NCBI RefSeq assembly: GCF_015831355.1
Contig: NZ_JADWYR010000001.1
Coordinates: forward strand, 1,364,001-1,428,000
Length of the DNA stretch: 64,000 nucleotides
Origin: Panacibacter microcysteis
Lineage (GTDB): Bacteria; Bacteroidota; Bacteroidia; Chitinophagales; Chitinophagaceae
Direction of reading: 5' to 3'
Below the pieces are notes generated by a model. The model saw nothing but the letters and a program-made list of their open reading frames with translations. It ran no database searches and was not told the origin of the DNA. The position numbers and the translations under genes are program-made. Positions 19,382 through 27,417 of this stretch are shown in pieces (position 1 is the stretch's first letter; every line of letters begins with the position of its first letter).

Positions 19382-20029
19382 TTATAAATTCAGCACTTTG
19401 GTATAAGCAAAATGTTCGTCAGCATCAAGATCTGTGAGTAAGAACCCGGCTTTGCGTTTGGTGCATTCTTCGGCTATAAGTTCTGCCGCTTTTGCAATGT
19501 TTTCCTGGTCGAGGTGGCTAAAGGGTTCATCCATTATAAGCCATTCAAAAGGTTGAATGAGCGCACGGATGATGGCAATACGCTGTTGCTCTCCATAGCT
19601 GCACAGACCTGCCCGCTGTTTAAGAATATGTGTTACGCCAAGTCTTTCTGCAAGGCTGTCAATCATACCTGCCTCGTAAAAAGGCGTTTGCAATACACGC
19701 TTTAGTTCAATGTTTTCCCTGGCAGAAAGGTTTGGAAACAAACGCAGATCCTGGAAAATGACACTTACATTTTGCTGGCGCATTTGTGCCAGTTCATTGT
19801 CTTTTACCTGGCGCAACTCCTGCCCGTTCCACCATACTTTGCCTTCATAATCGTGGCGCAGTTTATAAATAATGTGTATGAAGGTAGTTTTACCGGTACC
19901 ACTTGGTGCTTTTATTTTTACCCATTCGCCCGGGGCAAACTGAAGGTCTTTGTTCCAGATGTCTGACCCGCGTTTTGTAAATTTTTCTTTCAGCGGTATA
20001 GGCACAATTTGTTGTAAGGCTAATTGCAT
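19382..20029 (-). CDS. ABC ATPase partner of the FtsX-like permease, variant signature motif
   Basis: A 215-aa LolD/MacB-class ATPase. Walker A is APSGTGKTTFIH (near residue 40), Q-loop VIFQDLRLFPNLSA, Walker B WLIMDEPFSHLDQ. The signature is CSYGEQQRIAIIRAL instead of the usual LSGGQQQR, with Tyr at the second position of SGGQ. The H-loop region is degenerate: LLTDLDADEHF at the place where a His is expected. ATP turnover may therefore differ from classical partners. It is first of a two-gene operon with the permease. Confidence 0.85.
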   Translation of the reverse strand: MQLALQQIVPIPLKEKFTKRGSDIWNKDLQFAPGEWVKIKAPSGTGKTTFIHIIYKLRHDYEGKVWWNGQELRQVKDNELAQMRQQNVSVIFQDLRLFPNLSARENIELKRVLQTPFYEAGMIDSLAERLGVTHILKQRAGLCSYGEQQRIAIIRALIQPFEWLIMDEPFSHLDQENIAKAAELIAEECTKRKAGFLLTDLDADEHFAYTKVLNL

Positions 20030-20144
20030 AAATGATATTCAGAATACAAAATAAAAAATGCCGGATACAAGCAACAACACGCACAAACAGGAATCTTGCA
20101 AACTGCACACGTGGCACGCCATATTAACAAGCAGCGTGGTTAGC

Positions 20145-20213
20145 CGTTGCTGAAGGGTGCGGTACAGTACAAGAGTGCGACGCAACGATGCATTATAGTA
20201 GTAATACTGCCGG
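20145..20213 (-). repeat. Intergenic modular repeat, copy 8 (type A core)
   Basis: Core on the minus strand at 20167-20186. GCCGG at 20209-20213 lies 22 bp away with the tactactataatgcatc arm. CGTTGC at 20145-20150 is the right-arm GCAACG, able to pair with the core start. Confidence 0.88.
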
Positions 20214-20239
20214 GCCCATCATTTTTTCCTAACAAAAAA

Positions 20240-20255
20240 GGCTGCTTTCGCAGCC
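20240..20255 (-). terminator. Terminator of the DUF4836 gene
   Basis: GGCTGC / GCAGCC stem with a 4-nt loop, followed on the minus strand by CTTTTTTG, 20 bp after the stop. Confidence 0.8.
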
Positions 20256-20275
20256 TCTTTAAACGATGTTCAGCT

Positions 20276-21979
20276 TTACTCTGCACTGTCCACAGCTGGC
20301 GGTTCTACCGGCTCTGTATACTCGTCCATATCTGTCATACCACCTTCATTAAACCTGGCCTGCATTTTTGCTGCCTGTTGTGCTGCTGTGGCAAAGAATT
20401 TTACCAGAGATACAAGGCTGTTTTCTTTTTCATTCATCATCTTCAGCTCCATATCGCTCGAAATATATTTGCCATTAAAGTTATCGCTGGCGGCGAATGC
20501 ATTTTTAAATGTTGCCTGCGCCATTTTGCTCATTTCCTGTGCGCTGGTGTCTGCTGCTGCAAAGCCACCGATTATCCTGTTCAGGTCTGCATAAAAAGCC
20601 ATTGATTTTCCTTTAGAGCGGTCTGCAACATCTGCAGGCAGGCCTGCATTGCCTTTGCCAGCAAGGTATTGCTGCATTACTGTGCTGTCTGTGGCAACAA
20701 TAAGATTTTTGCCATTCATCATCCAGGCCATGCCACCTAATCCTTTCGGAACATATTGCCCGTTTATATTTTCGGCTTCGCCCGCTTCTGCAAGTTTGGC
20801 CATTACTTTTTCGTATGCGGCTTTGTCGCCAATAGTAGCATTGAAAACAAGTTTTACAACAGGCATTTTATTGGTAATTGTTTCTTCCCCTATTGTATAG
20901 CTTACATCTTTCATACCCATTTCTCCAAAAACGATGGCAAAATCTCCTTTGAAGATCCTGAGTACTTCGTCCATGGTAAAGCCCGTTTTTGTCATAAAGT
21001 CTCTTACCGTGCTTTCGAAGCCGCCGTATTTAATGATCTCCTGTATAATCTGCGGGTTAAAAGAAAATACAGCGTAACCGTCTGCGGCAACAGGAAACTG
21101 GTTTACCATGCTCATATCAACCTGCGGGCCTTTGTATTTGTCCCAAATGGCTGCAAGGTCTTTGCCACTGTAAGATTTGAAATTGCCTGCCACTTTACCA
21201 TCTTCAAAATTGATTACGCCGGCGCCATAAGAATCTTTAAAGAGGTCAGAGATCTTTGTCATGCCCAGCATTGGTATAGAATTAAATGCAGCACTGGAAT
21301 TGCTCCAGAACAGCATATCGCCTTTTTCATTCATCAGGTCTCTGAATTCAGGAATAGCGGACACTGATTCTTCTTCTTTTAGCGCAAACAATGTGGCAAG
21401 CATTTGTACATCGCCGCCACCCTGCTGCGGCATTACATCGCCATCTTTTGTATAAGATGGTGTGTTTTGAACACCAGCTACAATAACCACCTCTTTGTTC
21501 CAACCTACGAAGAAGCTGTTTTCCACTTTTGCATAACTATAATCTTTGCCTTTCTGAATGTCGCCCACCCGTGGTTGCTTTTTAATATATGCTTCAAAAG
21601 AAGATGCATCACGCATAGCACCAACAACACCGAAAGCCGTTTGCTGGCCACTCATAATAGAGCCACCGTTTTTTATAAAAAAGAAAATGTCTTTTGTAGT
21701 ATCTACACCGGAGCGGATGAAATCCTGTACCTTTTTCTTTCCATCTGCCACAATTGAGTCTGCTTCTTTATCGGCAATGGAGTTAAATAAAGAATCCCAT
21801 TGAATGTTGCCTTTGGCTGCTTTGTCACTTAAACTTTTCCAGTTTACATCAAATACCATCAGGGCATCTTTGGGAATATATTTGGTTTGTTCGGGAACCG
21901 CTTTTTTACAGGATGTTGCAATCATCACCACGATTGCAAACAGCAGGGCAAGGCGAAGCGCTTGTTTCATAATGTGCAA
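20276..21979 (-). CDS. DUF4836 family lipoprotein
   Basis: A 567-aa exported lipoprotein; the lipobox MIATSC puts the lipidated Cys near residue 24. The body matches the Bacteroidetes DUF4836 family: KYIPKDALMVFDVNWKSLSDKA near the start, repeated DAFVVFSFNP-like and VRDFMTKTGFTMDEVLRIFKGDFAIVFGE segments, and a mixed alpha/beta pattern. The C-terminal about 20 residues are acidic and proline-rich, ending EPPAVDSAE. Function unknown. Monocistronic, with a terminator at 20240-20255. The second Met (residue 4) is an equally good start. Confidence 0.85.
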   Translation of the reverse strand: MHIMKQALRLALLFAIVVMIATSCKKAVPEQTKYIPKDALMVFDVNWKSLSDKAAKGNIQWDSLFNSIADKEADSIVADGKKKVQDFIRSGVDTTKDIFFFIKNGGSIMSGQQTAFGVVGAMRDASSFEAYIKKQPRVGDIQKGKDYSYAKVENSFFVGWNKEVVIVAGVQNTPSYTKDGDVMPQQGGGDVQMLATLFALKEEESVSAIPEFRDLMNEKGDMLFWSNSSAAFNSIPMLGMTKISDLFKDSYGAGVINFEDGKVAGNFKSYSGKDLAAIWDKYKGPQVDMSMVNQFPVAADGYAVFSFNPQIIQEIIKYGGFESTVRDFMTKTGFTMDEVLRIFKGDFAIVFGEMGMKDVSYTIGEETITNKMPVVKLVFNATIGDKAAYEKVMAKLAEAGEAENINGQYVPKGLGGMAWMMNGKNLIVATDSTVMQQYLAGKGNAGLPADVADRSKGKSMAFYADLNRIIGGFAAADTSAQEMSKMAQATFKNAFAASDNFNGKYISSDMELKMMNEKENSLVSLVKFFATAAQQAAKMQARFNEGGMTDMDEYTEPVEPPAVDSAE

Positions 21980-22066
21980 TTATTTTTTTTTTGTTGTAAT
22001 TGCGAATGTATGTTTTAGCCATTATATAACGGCAAAAATGCAATAAGCGGTAATAGATTTATGTAC

Positions 22067-22147
22067 CCGGCAGCGGGTATTTATGGCATCGCCTGTTGCG
22101 TCGCACTCTTGTACTGTAGGTTTTTATAGCGGCTGAAGCGATCCCGG
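22067..22147 (+). repeat. Intergenic modular repeat, copy 9 (type A core, full length)
   Basis: CCGGC at 22067-22071, exactly 23 bp before core 22095-22114, with the tatggcatcgcct arm. The right arm is GCGGCTGAAGCGATCCCGG, ending near 22147. It lies in a divergent promoter region. Confidence 0.9.
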
Positions 22148-22194
22148 ATAAACTGCCCGTTCCATGGCAGGCGGTTTAAAGAATATCTCTGCTT

Positions 22195-22202
22195 ACCTTC
22201 GG
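22195..22202 (+). promoter_or_regulatory. Candidate -7 box for the PaiB-like gene
   Basis: TACCTTCG ends 3 bp before the ATG at 22206, implying a leaderless transcript. The same octamer occurs before pyrF. Confidence 0.4.
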
Positions 22203-22205
22203 TTT

Positions 22206-22838
22206 ATGTACAACGTTCCACATTTTAAAACCAGCGCTCATGCAGATGTGGTGGCATTTATGCATGCGCATCCGTTTATAACACTCTGCGGTATAAATGA
22301 GCATAGCCAGCCGGTAGCTACGCATATACCGGTGCTTATCGAAGAGCGTAATGACAAACTTTTCCTGCTGGCACACGTTATGCGCAAACAGGAGCACACC
22401 AAGGCATTCGAAGCCAACCCAAACGTGCTGGCAATATTTTCCGGGGCGCATAGCTATGTAAGTGCGAGCTGGTATGAAAACAAACAGGTAGCCAGTACAT
22501 GGAATTACCAGGCCGTACATGCCCGGGGAATTTTACAATTTCTTGATGATGCCGGTTTATATAATGTATTGAAAAAACTTACCGCAAATTTTGAGCAACA
22601 TGCCGATTCACCCTCGCTGGTAGAAAAAATGGATGAGCAATACATGCAGCATAATATGAAAGCGATTGCAGCTTTCGAAATTGAGCTAACCGATGTTCAG
22701 CATGTGTTTAAACTCAGCCAAAACCGCGATGAAAAAAGTTATAACAACATAATTGAAACACTTGGTACAAAAGATGCAGATGCACAAAGTATTGCTGCAA
22801 CCATGCAAAGCAGAAAATCTACAATTTTTCCTTCATGA
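22206..22838 (+). CDS. PaiB-like FMN-binding protein
   Basis: A 210-aa PaiB family protein, known in Bacillus as a negative regulator of sporulation and protease genes, with a flavin-reductase-like split barrel. It begins MYNVPHFKTSAHADVVAFM, the canonical family start, which is why the ATG at 22206 is preferred over 22164. Other family segments are HIPVLIE, HVMRKQEHTKAF, FSGAHSYVSASWYENKQVASTWNY (near 80-105) and the C-terminal KLSQNRDEKSYNNII. It overlaps the next gene at ATGA (22835-22838), so the two are coupled. Confidence 0.87.
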   Translation: MYNVPHFKTSAHADVVAFMHAHPFITLCGINEHSQPVATHIPVLIEERNDKLFLLAHVMRKQEHTKAFEANPNVLAIFSGAHSYVSASWYENKQVASTWNYQAVHARGILQFLDDAGLYNVLKKLTANFEQHADSPSLVEKMDEQYMQHNMKAIAAFEIELTDVQHVFKLSQNRDEKSYNNIIETLGTKDADAQSIAATMQSRKSTIFPS

Positions 22839-23737
22839 AAAAAATCATTGCATTCGCATCACTTATTACAATGAGTTGCTCACCTAAGGTAAATCCTTCT
22901 TATGCCCCGCTACAGGGTGCCGGCAGGTTCGACCTGCAGGGGCACCGCGGCTGCCGGGGTTTATACCCGGAAAACACTGTTACGGCTTTCCTGGCAGGAG
23001 TAGACATGATGCTGCCAACACTTGAAATGGATGTGGTGATTACAAAAGACAACAAGGTGGTTGTATCGCACGACAATTATTTTTCCCACGAGTTTACCAC
23101 CAGGCCAAACGGCGATACTGTAACCGAAGCCGAAGAGAAAGGGCTGAACATTTACCAAATGACCTACGATGAAGTTAAAACTTACGACGTGGGTTTAAAG
23201 CCACATCCGCGGTTTCCGCAGCAGCAGAAAATAAAAACGCATAAACCACTGCTGGCAGACGTGCTTGACAGCATTGTACAACACATGATGACCATGAAAC
23301 GGCCGCCTGTAAACTTTAATATCGAAACAAAATGCTCCCCGGAAGGAGATGGTATCTATCACCCCAAACCCGCCGAATTTGTTGAACTGCTGGTTGCTGT
23401 AGTAAAAGAAAAAGGTATTGACGACAGAACTACGATTCAATCTTTCGACATTCGCACACTGCAATACCTGCATGAACATTACCCTGGTATAAAAACATCT
23501 TTACTGGTAGAAGATAAAAAACCGTTTGCGCAGCATTTAAAGGAACTGGGTTTTATACCCACGGTTTACAGTCCTGATTATACACTTGTAACACCATTGC
23601 TTGTAAAGCAATGTCATGATGCAGGTATACAATTAATACCCTGGACGGTAAATGACAAAGAAGCCATGCGCAAACTAAAAGTACTTGGGGCAGACGGCCT
23701 GATCTCAGACTACCCAAACCTGTATTTTGAATTGTAA
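22835..23737 (+). CDS. Glycerophosphodiester phosphodiesterase family lipoprotein
   Basis: A 300-aa GDPD TIM-barrel enzyme that hydrolyses glycerophosphodiesters to glycerol-3-phosphate and alcohol. The catalytic signature LQGHRGCRGLYPENTVTAF (near 31-50) holds the HR and EN residues. LEMDVVITKDNKVVVSHD (near 64-80) supplies the metal-binding Glu-Asp and His. IQLIPWTVND and GLISDYP complete the barrel. The short signal MSCSPK gives a lipidated Cys near residue 15, placing it outside the cytoplasm. It overlaps the PaiB-like gene by 4 bp; 9 bp later begins an SDR gene. Confidence 0.9.
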   Translation: MKKIIAFASLITMSCSPKVNPSYAPLQGAGRFDLQGHRGCRGLYPENTVTAFLAGVDMMLPTLEMDVVITKDNKVVVSHDNYFSHEFTTRPNGDTVTEAEEKGLNIYQMTYDEVKTYDVGLKPHPRFPQQQKIKTHKPLLADVLDSIVQHMMTMKRPPVNFNIETKCSPEGDGIYHPKPAEFVELLVAVVKEKGIDDRTTIQSFDIRTLQYLHEHYPGIKTSLLVEDKKPFAQHLKELGFIPTVYSPDYTLVTPLLVKQCHDAGIQLIPWTVNDKEAMRKLKVLGADGLISDYPNLYFEL

Positions 23738-23746
23738 AAGCCAGCT

Positions 23747-24532
23747 ATGAATATATCGCTCCAAAACAAATACGCACTCGTTTGCGGCAGTACACAGGGT
23801 ATTGGTTTGGCCATTGCAAAAGAGTTCGCCAGTAACGGCGCCACCTGCATTTTGATGGCCAGGAATGAAAATGCGTTGAAAGAAGTTGTACAAGAACTCA
23901 GTACCTCCAATGGTCAGCAACACAGCTATTTCGTTGCAGATTTTAGCCAGCCTCATGAGGTAAAAGAAGTAATAGAAAATTTTGCAAAACAGGGAACGTT
24001 GCACATCGTGGTAAACAATACCGGCGGGCCAAAAGCCGGACCAATAACAGACGCAGATGAAGATAGTTTTCGCATTGCTTTCAACCAACATGTAGTGTGC
24101 AACCAGCTTATTGCAAAAGCCGTTATACCTGGTATGAAAGAAGCGGGTTATGGCCGTATTATCAACATCATTTCTACTTCTGTAAAAATACCGTTGAACA
24201 ATCTCGGTGTTTCCAATACCATCAGGGGTGCAGTTGCTTCATGGGCCAAAACAATGGCCAATGAACTGGGTGCCTTCAATATTACAGTAAACAATATTTT
24301 ACCGGGAATGACCCAAACAGCAAGGCTTGACAGCCTGATACAACATACTGCTGCCACAAAAAATATTACAGTAGAAAAGGTTACAGAAAATATGCTCAAT
24401 GAAATACCAATGAAGCGTTTTGGCGAGGCTTCAGAACTGGCAAATCTTGCAGCGTTCCTTGCATCGCCCGCTGCATCTTATATTAATGGAACAAGTATTC
24501 CTGTTGATGGTGGAAGAACAGGAAGCATTTAG
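23747..24532 (+). CDS. SDR-family oxidoreductase with atypical active site
   Basis: A 261-aa Rossmann-fold protein. The dinucleotide site is GSTQGIGLAIAKEFA (near residue 12), the NNTGG-type NAG variant is VVNNTGGPKAGP (near 88), and the C-terminus has INGTSIPVDGGRTGS. The catalytic region reads ISTSVKIPLNNLGVSNTIRGAV. The Ser is present, but the positions of the classical YxxxK are V and I, followed by Arg. A divergent SDR subfamily with an SNxxR pattern is known, so this is probably not a broken gene, but the usual Tyr/Lys mechanism cannot apply. Cotranscribed with the GDPD gene (9-bp gap). Confidence 0.85.
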   Translation: MNISLQNKYALVCGSTQGIGLAIAKEFASNGATCILMARNENALKEVVQELSTSNGQQHSYFVADFSQPHEVKEVIENFAKQGTLHIVVNNTGGPKAGPITDADEDSFRIAFNQHVVCNQLIAKAVIPGMKEAGYGRIINIISTSVKIPLNNLGVSNTIRGAVASWAKTMANELGAFNITVNNILPGMTQTARLDSLIQHTAATKNITVEKVTENMLNEIPMKRFGEASELANLAAFLASPAASYINGTSIPVDGGRTGSI

Positions 24533-24560
24533 TATTTGAAGTGGTGCATATTGTTATACA

Positions 24561-24608
24561 GTACAAGAGTGCGACGCAACAACAGTTCAATATTTATTCT
24601 ATAGCCGG
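24561..24608 (-). repeat. Intergenic modular repeat, copy 10 (type A core)
   Basis: Core on the minus strand at 24561-24580. GCCGG at 24604-24608 lies exactly 23 bp away. The right arm on the other side is diverged. Confidence 0.85.
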
Positions 24609-24632
24609 GTACAAAAAATTACTTCAACACTT

Positions 24633-25898
24633 ATGACATTTGAAAATACTTTGGCCTTTGCACAGGAGGCAGATAACAATGATGATCTAAAAGATTTTCG
24701 CAATGCATTTTACTTTCCACAGCATAACGAAAGTGATGCCATCTATTTCTGCGGCAATTCGTTAGGGTTACAGCCAAAAAATGTAGAGGCAGCCATACAA
24801 ACCGAGTTGCATACCTGGCGCCAGCTGGCGGTAGAAGGTTATTTTAAGGGTACCCATCCGTGGTTATGTTACCACGAATACCTTCGCGGGTCGCTTGCAA
24901 AAATTGTGGGTGCCAAACCAACAGAAGTTACTGTAATGAACGCGCTTACGGTAAACCTGCATTTTATGATGCTGAGCTTTTATAAACCCACCACGCAGCG
25001 CTATAAAATAATGATGGAGGCAGGTGCCTTTCCATCTGACCAGTACGCAGTGGAAACACAGGCAAGGCATTACGGGTTCGATCCTGCTGATGTGATCATA
25101 GAGATTGCCCCCCGCAGCGGTGAAAAGATTTTGCACGAAGAAGATATTATTGAAGCAATTGAAGCCCACAAAGATTCGCTTGCACTCACCATTTTTGGCG
25201 GCATCAATTATTATACCGGGCAGTTGTACAATATTCCGCTGATCACTGCTGCTGCGCAACAAGCCGGGGCAGTAGCGGGGTGGGACCTTGCGCACGTTAC
25301 CGGTAATGTGCCCACACAACTGCACGACTGGAATGTGGACTTTGCTGTATGGTGCAGCTACAAATATCTTAACAGCGGCCCCGGTGCCGCAGGCGGTGTC
25401 TTTGTACACGAGAAGCATTCAAATGCAGATACATCGAGACTTGCAGGCTGGTGGGGTAACGATGAAAAGAGCCGGTTTAAAATGGAAAAAGGTTTTGTTC
25501 CCAAACAGGATGCAAGCGGCTGGAACCTCAGCACGTCGCAGGTGTTTAATATGGTTGCACTAAAGGCATCACTGGAGTTGTTTGACAAAGCCGGCATGCA
25601 AAATTTACGTGCAAAAAGCATTGCGCTTACAGGCTATCTTGAATACCTGTTACTGCAATTACATACAGGTGCTTTCGAGATTATTACACCGTCAAACGAA
25701 CACAGGCGCGGCGCACAGCTATGTCTTTACTTTAAAGAAAAAGGTAAAGCAATTCATGAACAGCTTATGCAAAATGGTATTATTGTGGATTACCGCGAGC
25801 CTGGTGTTATAAGAATAGCGCCTGCTCCACTCTATTGCTCGTTTGAAGATGTATATAAATGCGTAAAAATTATAGGTGATGTGTTGGGTACCAGCTAA
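24633..25898 (+). CDS. kynU: Kynureninase
   Basis: A 421-aa PLP-dependent hydrolase converting kynurenine to anthranilate plus alanine (and 3-hydroxykynurenine to 3-hydroxyanthranilate). Family features include IYFCGNSLGLQPKNVE (near 37-52), PTEVTVMNALTVNLHF, the PLP-binding WDLAHVTGN region (near 218) and the Schiff-base Lys in AVWCSYKYLNSGPGAAGG (near residue 246). Length is standard. No other tryptophan-degradation gene is adjacent, so it is unlinked here. The final codons and stop (ACC AGC TAA) fall in the left arm of an intergenic repeat. Confidence 0.94.
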   Translation: MTFENTLAFAQEADNNDDLKDFRNAFYFPQHNESDAIYFCGNSLGLQPKNVEAAIQTELHTWRQLAVEGYFKGTHPWLCYHEYLRGSLAKIVGAKPTEVTVMNALTVNLHFMMLSFYKPTTQRYKIMMEAGAFPSDQYAVETQARHYGFDPADVIIEIAPRSGEKILHEEDIIEAIEAHKDSLALTIFGGINYYTGQLYNIPLITAAAQQAGAVAGWDLAHVTGNVPTQLHDWNVDFAVWCSYKYLNSGPGAAGGVFVHEKHSNADTSRLAGWWGNDEKSRFKMEKGFVPKQDASGWNLSTSQVFNMVALKASLELFDKAGMQNLRAKSIALTGYLEYLLLQLHTGAFEIITPSNEHRRGAQLCLYFKEKGKAIHEQLMQNGIIVDYREPGVIRIAPAPLYCSFEDVYKCVKIIGDVLGTS

Positions 25899-25929
25899 GG
25901 CTTTTCATGGCATCGCCGGTTGCGTCGCA
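25891..25929 (+). repeat. Intergenic modular repeat, copy 11 (type A, truncated), overlapping the kynU stop
   Basis: GTTGCGTCGCA at 25919-25929, then the family sequence is lost. The left arm ends in catggcatcgccg, and CCAGC (a CCGGC variant) at 25891-25895 is exactly 23 bp upstream, inside the last codons of kynU. Confidence 0.7.
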
Positions 25930-26046
25930 ATCCGTTCATCTTTCTGTTACTAATTGGGCAAAGCGAATGAAACATTGCTGGTGTGTTTAAAATGTTTTAG
26001 TCAATTCAAACAGTATTTCAAAAGATCCTGATTTCTTTTTCTCTTT

Positions 26047-26054
26047 TACCTTCG
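26047..26054 (+). promoter_or_regulatory. Candidate -7 box for pyrF
   Basis: TACCTTCG ends 5 bp before the pyrF ATG, implying a leaderless or near-leaderless mRNA. No clear -33 motif. Confidence 0.4.
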
Positions 26055-26059
26055 CAGCT

Positions 26060-26866
26060 ATGAACCGTCAACAACTTGTGGAGCAGATTAAAGCCAAACG
26101 CTCCTTTCTTTGCGTGGGCCTTGATACAGACATTACCAAACTGCCCATGCATTTGCAAAAGCAGCCCGGTGCGCTGTTTGCATTTAACAAAGCCATTATT
26201 GATGCTACCAAAGATTACTGTGTATCCTACAAAATAAATACGGCTTTTTACGAAGCTCTCGGGCTGAAAGGATGGGAAGCAATGGAGCAAACCGTTGACT
26301 ATATTCCGGCCACGCATTTTACCATTGCAGATGCCAAACGCGGTGATATTGGCAACACATCAACACAGTATGCAAAAGCCTTTTTTGAAACACTGAAATT
26401 TGATGCGGTTACCGTGGCACCTTATATGGGCGAAGACAGTATTCGCCCTTTTATGGAATACGACAACAAGTTTGTAATTGTACTTGGATTAACCTCTAAC
26501 AAGGGTGCACGGGATTTTGAACTGCAAAAGATGGGTGACAGTTTTTTATATGAGAAAGTAATTTCAACTGTTGCTATGTGGGGTACACCTGCAAACCTGA
26601 TGTTTGTTGTTGGTGCAACACAAACCAGTGAGCTGGCCAACATTCGTAACATGATACCGGACCATTTTTTACTGGTACCCGGTGTTGGTGCACAAGGTGG
26701 CAGCCTGCAGGAAGTAAGTACTGTTGGCATGAACAAAGATTGCGGCCTGCTGGTAAATGCAAGCAGGGCCATTATTTATGCATCAGCAGGTGAAGATTTT
26801 GCGGAAGCTGCCGGCAACGTAGCAAAAGATTACCAGCAGGAGATGAGCGGTTACCTGCGTTTCTAA
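26060..26866 (+). CDS. pyrF: Orotidine 5'-phosphate decarboxylase (type 2)
   Basis: A 268-aa enzyme of the last step of UMP synthesis. It is the longer bacterial PyrF group: LVEQIKAKRSFLCVGLDTD at the start, the catalytic tetrad segment FTIADAKRGDIGNTSTQYA (near 88-106), AVTVAPYMGEDSIRPF, and the phosphate loop PGVGAQGG (near 210) followed by VNASRAIIYA. All active-site Lys/Asp residues are present. It stands alone from other pyrimidine genes. Its 3' end overlaps the converging yccF-like gene by 4 bp. Confidence 0.95.
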   Translation: MNRQQLVEQIKAKRSFLCVGLDTDITKLPMHLQKQPGALFAFNKAIIDATKDYCVSYKINTAFYEALGLKGWEAMEQTVDYIPATHFTIADAKRGDIGNTSTQYAKAFFETLKFDAVTVAPYMGEDSIRPFMEYDNKFVIVLGLTSNKGARDFELQKMGDSFLYEKVISTVAMWGTPANLMFVVGATQTSELANIRNMIPDHFLLVPGVGAQGGSLQEVSTVGMNKDCGLLVNASRAIIYASAGEDFAEAAGNVAKDYQQEMSGYLRF

Positions 26867-27231
26867 ACAACAGACTTGCCAAAAGGCGTTAAAGATATTT
26901 CTGCCAGTTTGAAGTGTTGTTTTGCAAACGGGATACCGATAATGGTAATAAACAAAAGCAAACCAAAAACGATGTGTACCGCTGCCGTATAAAGGCCGCC
27001 TGTAAACAGCCAGATGATATTGAAAAGCAGGGAAAGACAACCCCCGCTGTTACTGTTGCTTACTATTTTCTTACCAAATGGCCACAGCACTAATCCTGCT
27101 ATTTTAAAACACTGCATGCCAAAGGGTATGCCTACAACCGTAAGGCATAAAATAAAACCGCCGAAGACATAACCGAGTGCCGCGGCAAAACCGCCGAATA
27201 TGAGCCAGATAAGATTGCCTATAAAGTTCAT
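26863..27231 (-). CDS. YccF-domain inner membrane protein
   Basis: A 122-aa hydrophobic protein with two related YccF repeats. Each has a hydrophobic helix followed by TVVGIPFGMQCFKIAGLVLWPFGK (near 31-54) or TIIGIPFAKQHFKLAEISLTPFGK (near 95-118). There are four probable membrane segments. The internal duplication and the GIPF...PFGK signature are diagnostic. Function unknown. It converges on pyrF with a 4-bp overlap. Confidence 0.9.
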   Translation of the reverse strand: MNFIGNLIWLIFGGFAAALGYVFGGFILCLTVVGIPFGMQCFKIAGLVLWPFGKKIVSNSNSGGCLSLLFNIIWLFTGGLYTAAVHIVFGLLLFITIIGIPFAKQHFKLAEISLTPFGKSVV

Positions 27232-27310
27232 GGTATAAAAATAACAGTAAGGGTTTTATTCACAGGCCACGATTGTTATAAGCGGCAAAGTGACTTAAAC
27301 GTTTGTTGCA

Positions 27311-27384
27311 CCGGAGCTGCTGCATAAAGCTATACTGTACAAGAGTGCGACGCAACGGAAGCTTAATGCATGTACTACAGCTTG
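27311..27384 (-). repeat. Intergenic modular repeat, copy 12 (type A core)
   Basis: Core on the minus strand at 27337-27356 with a tacatgcattaagcttcc arm. GCTTG at 27380-27384 replaces GCCGG at the 23-bp distance. The right arm is of the short GCAGCTCCGG class (27311-27320). Confidence 0.85.
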
Positions 27385-27417
27385 GCCCATAATAAGTGCA
27401 TGCGTCTTAGCGGGTAA

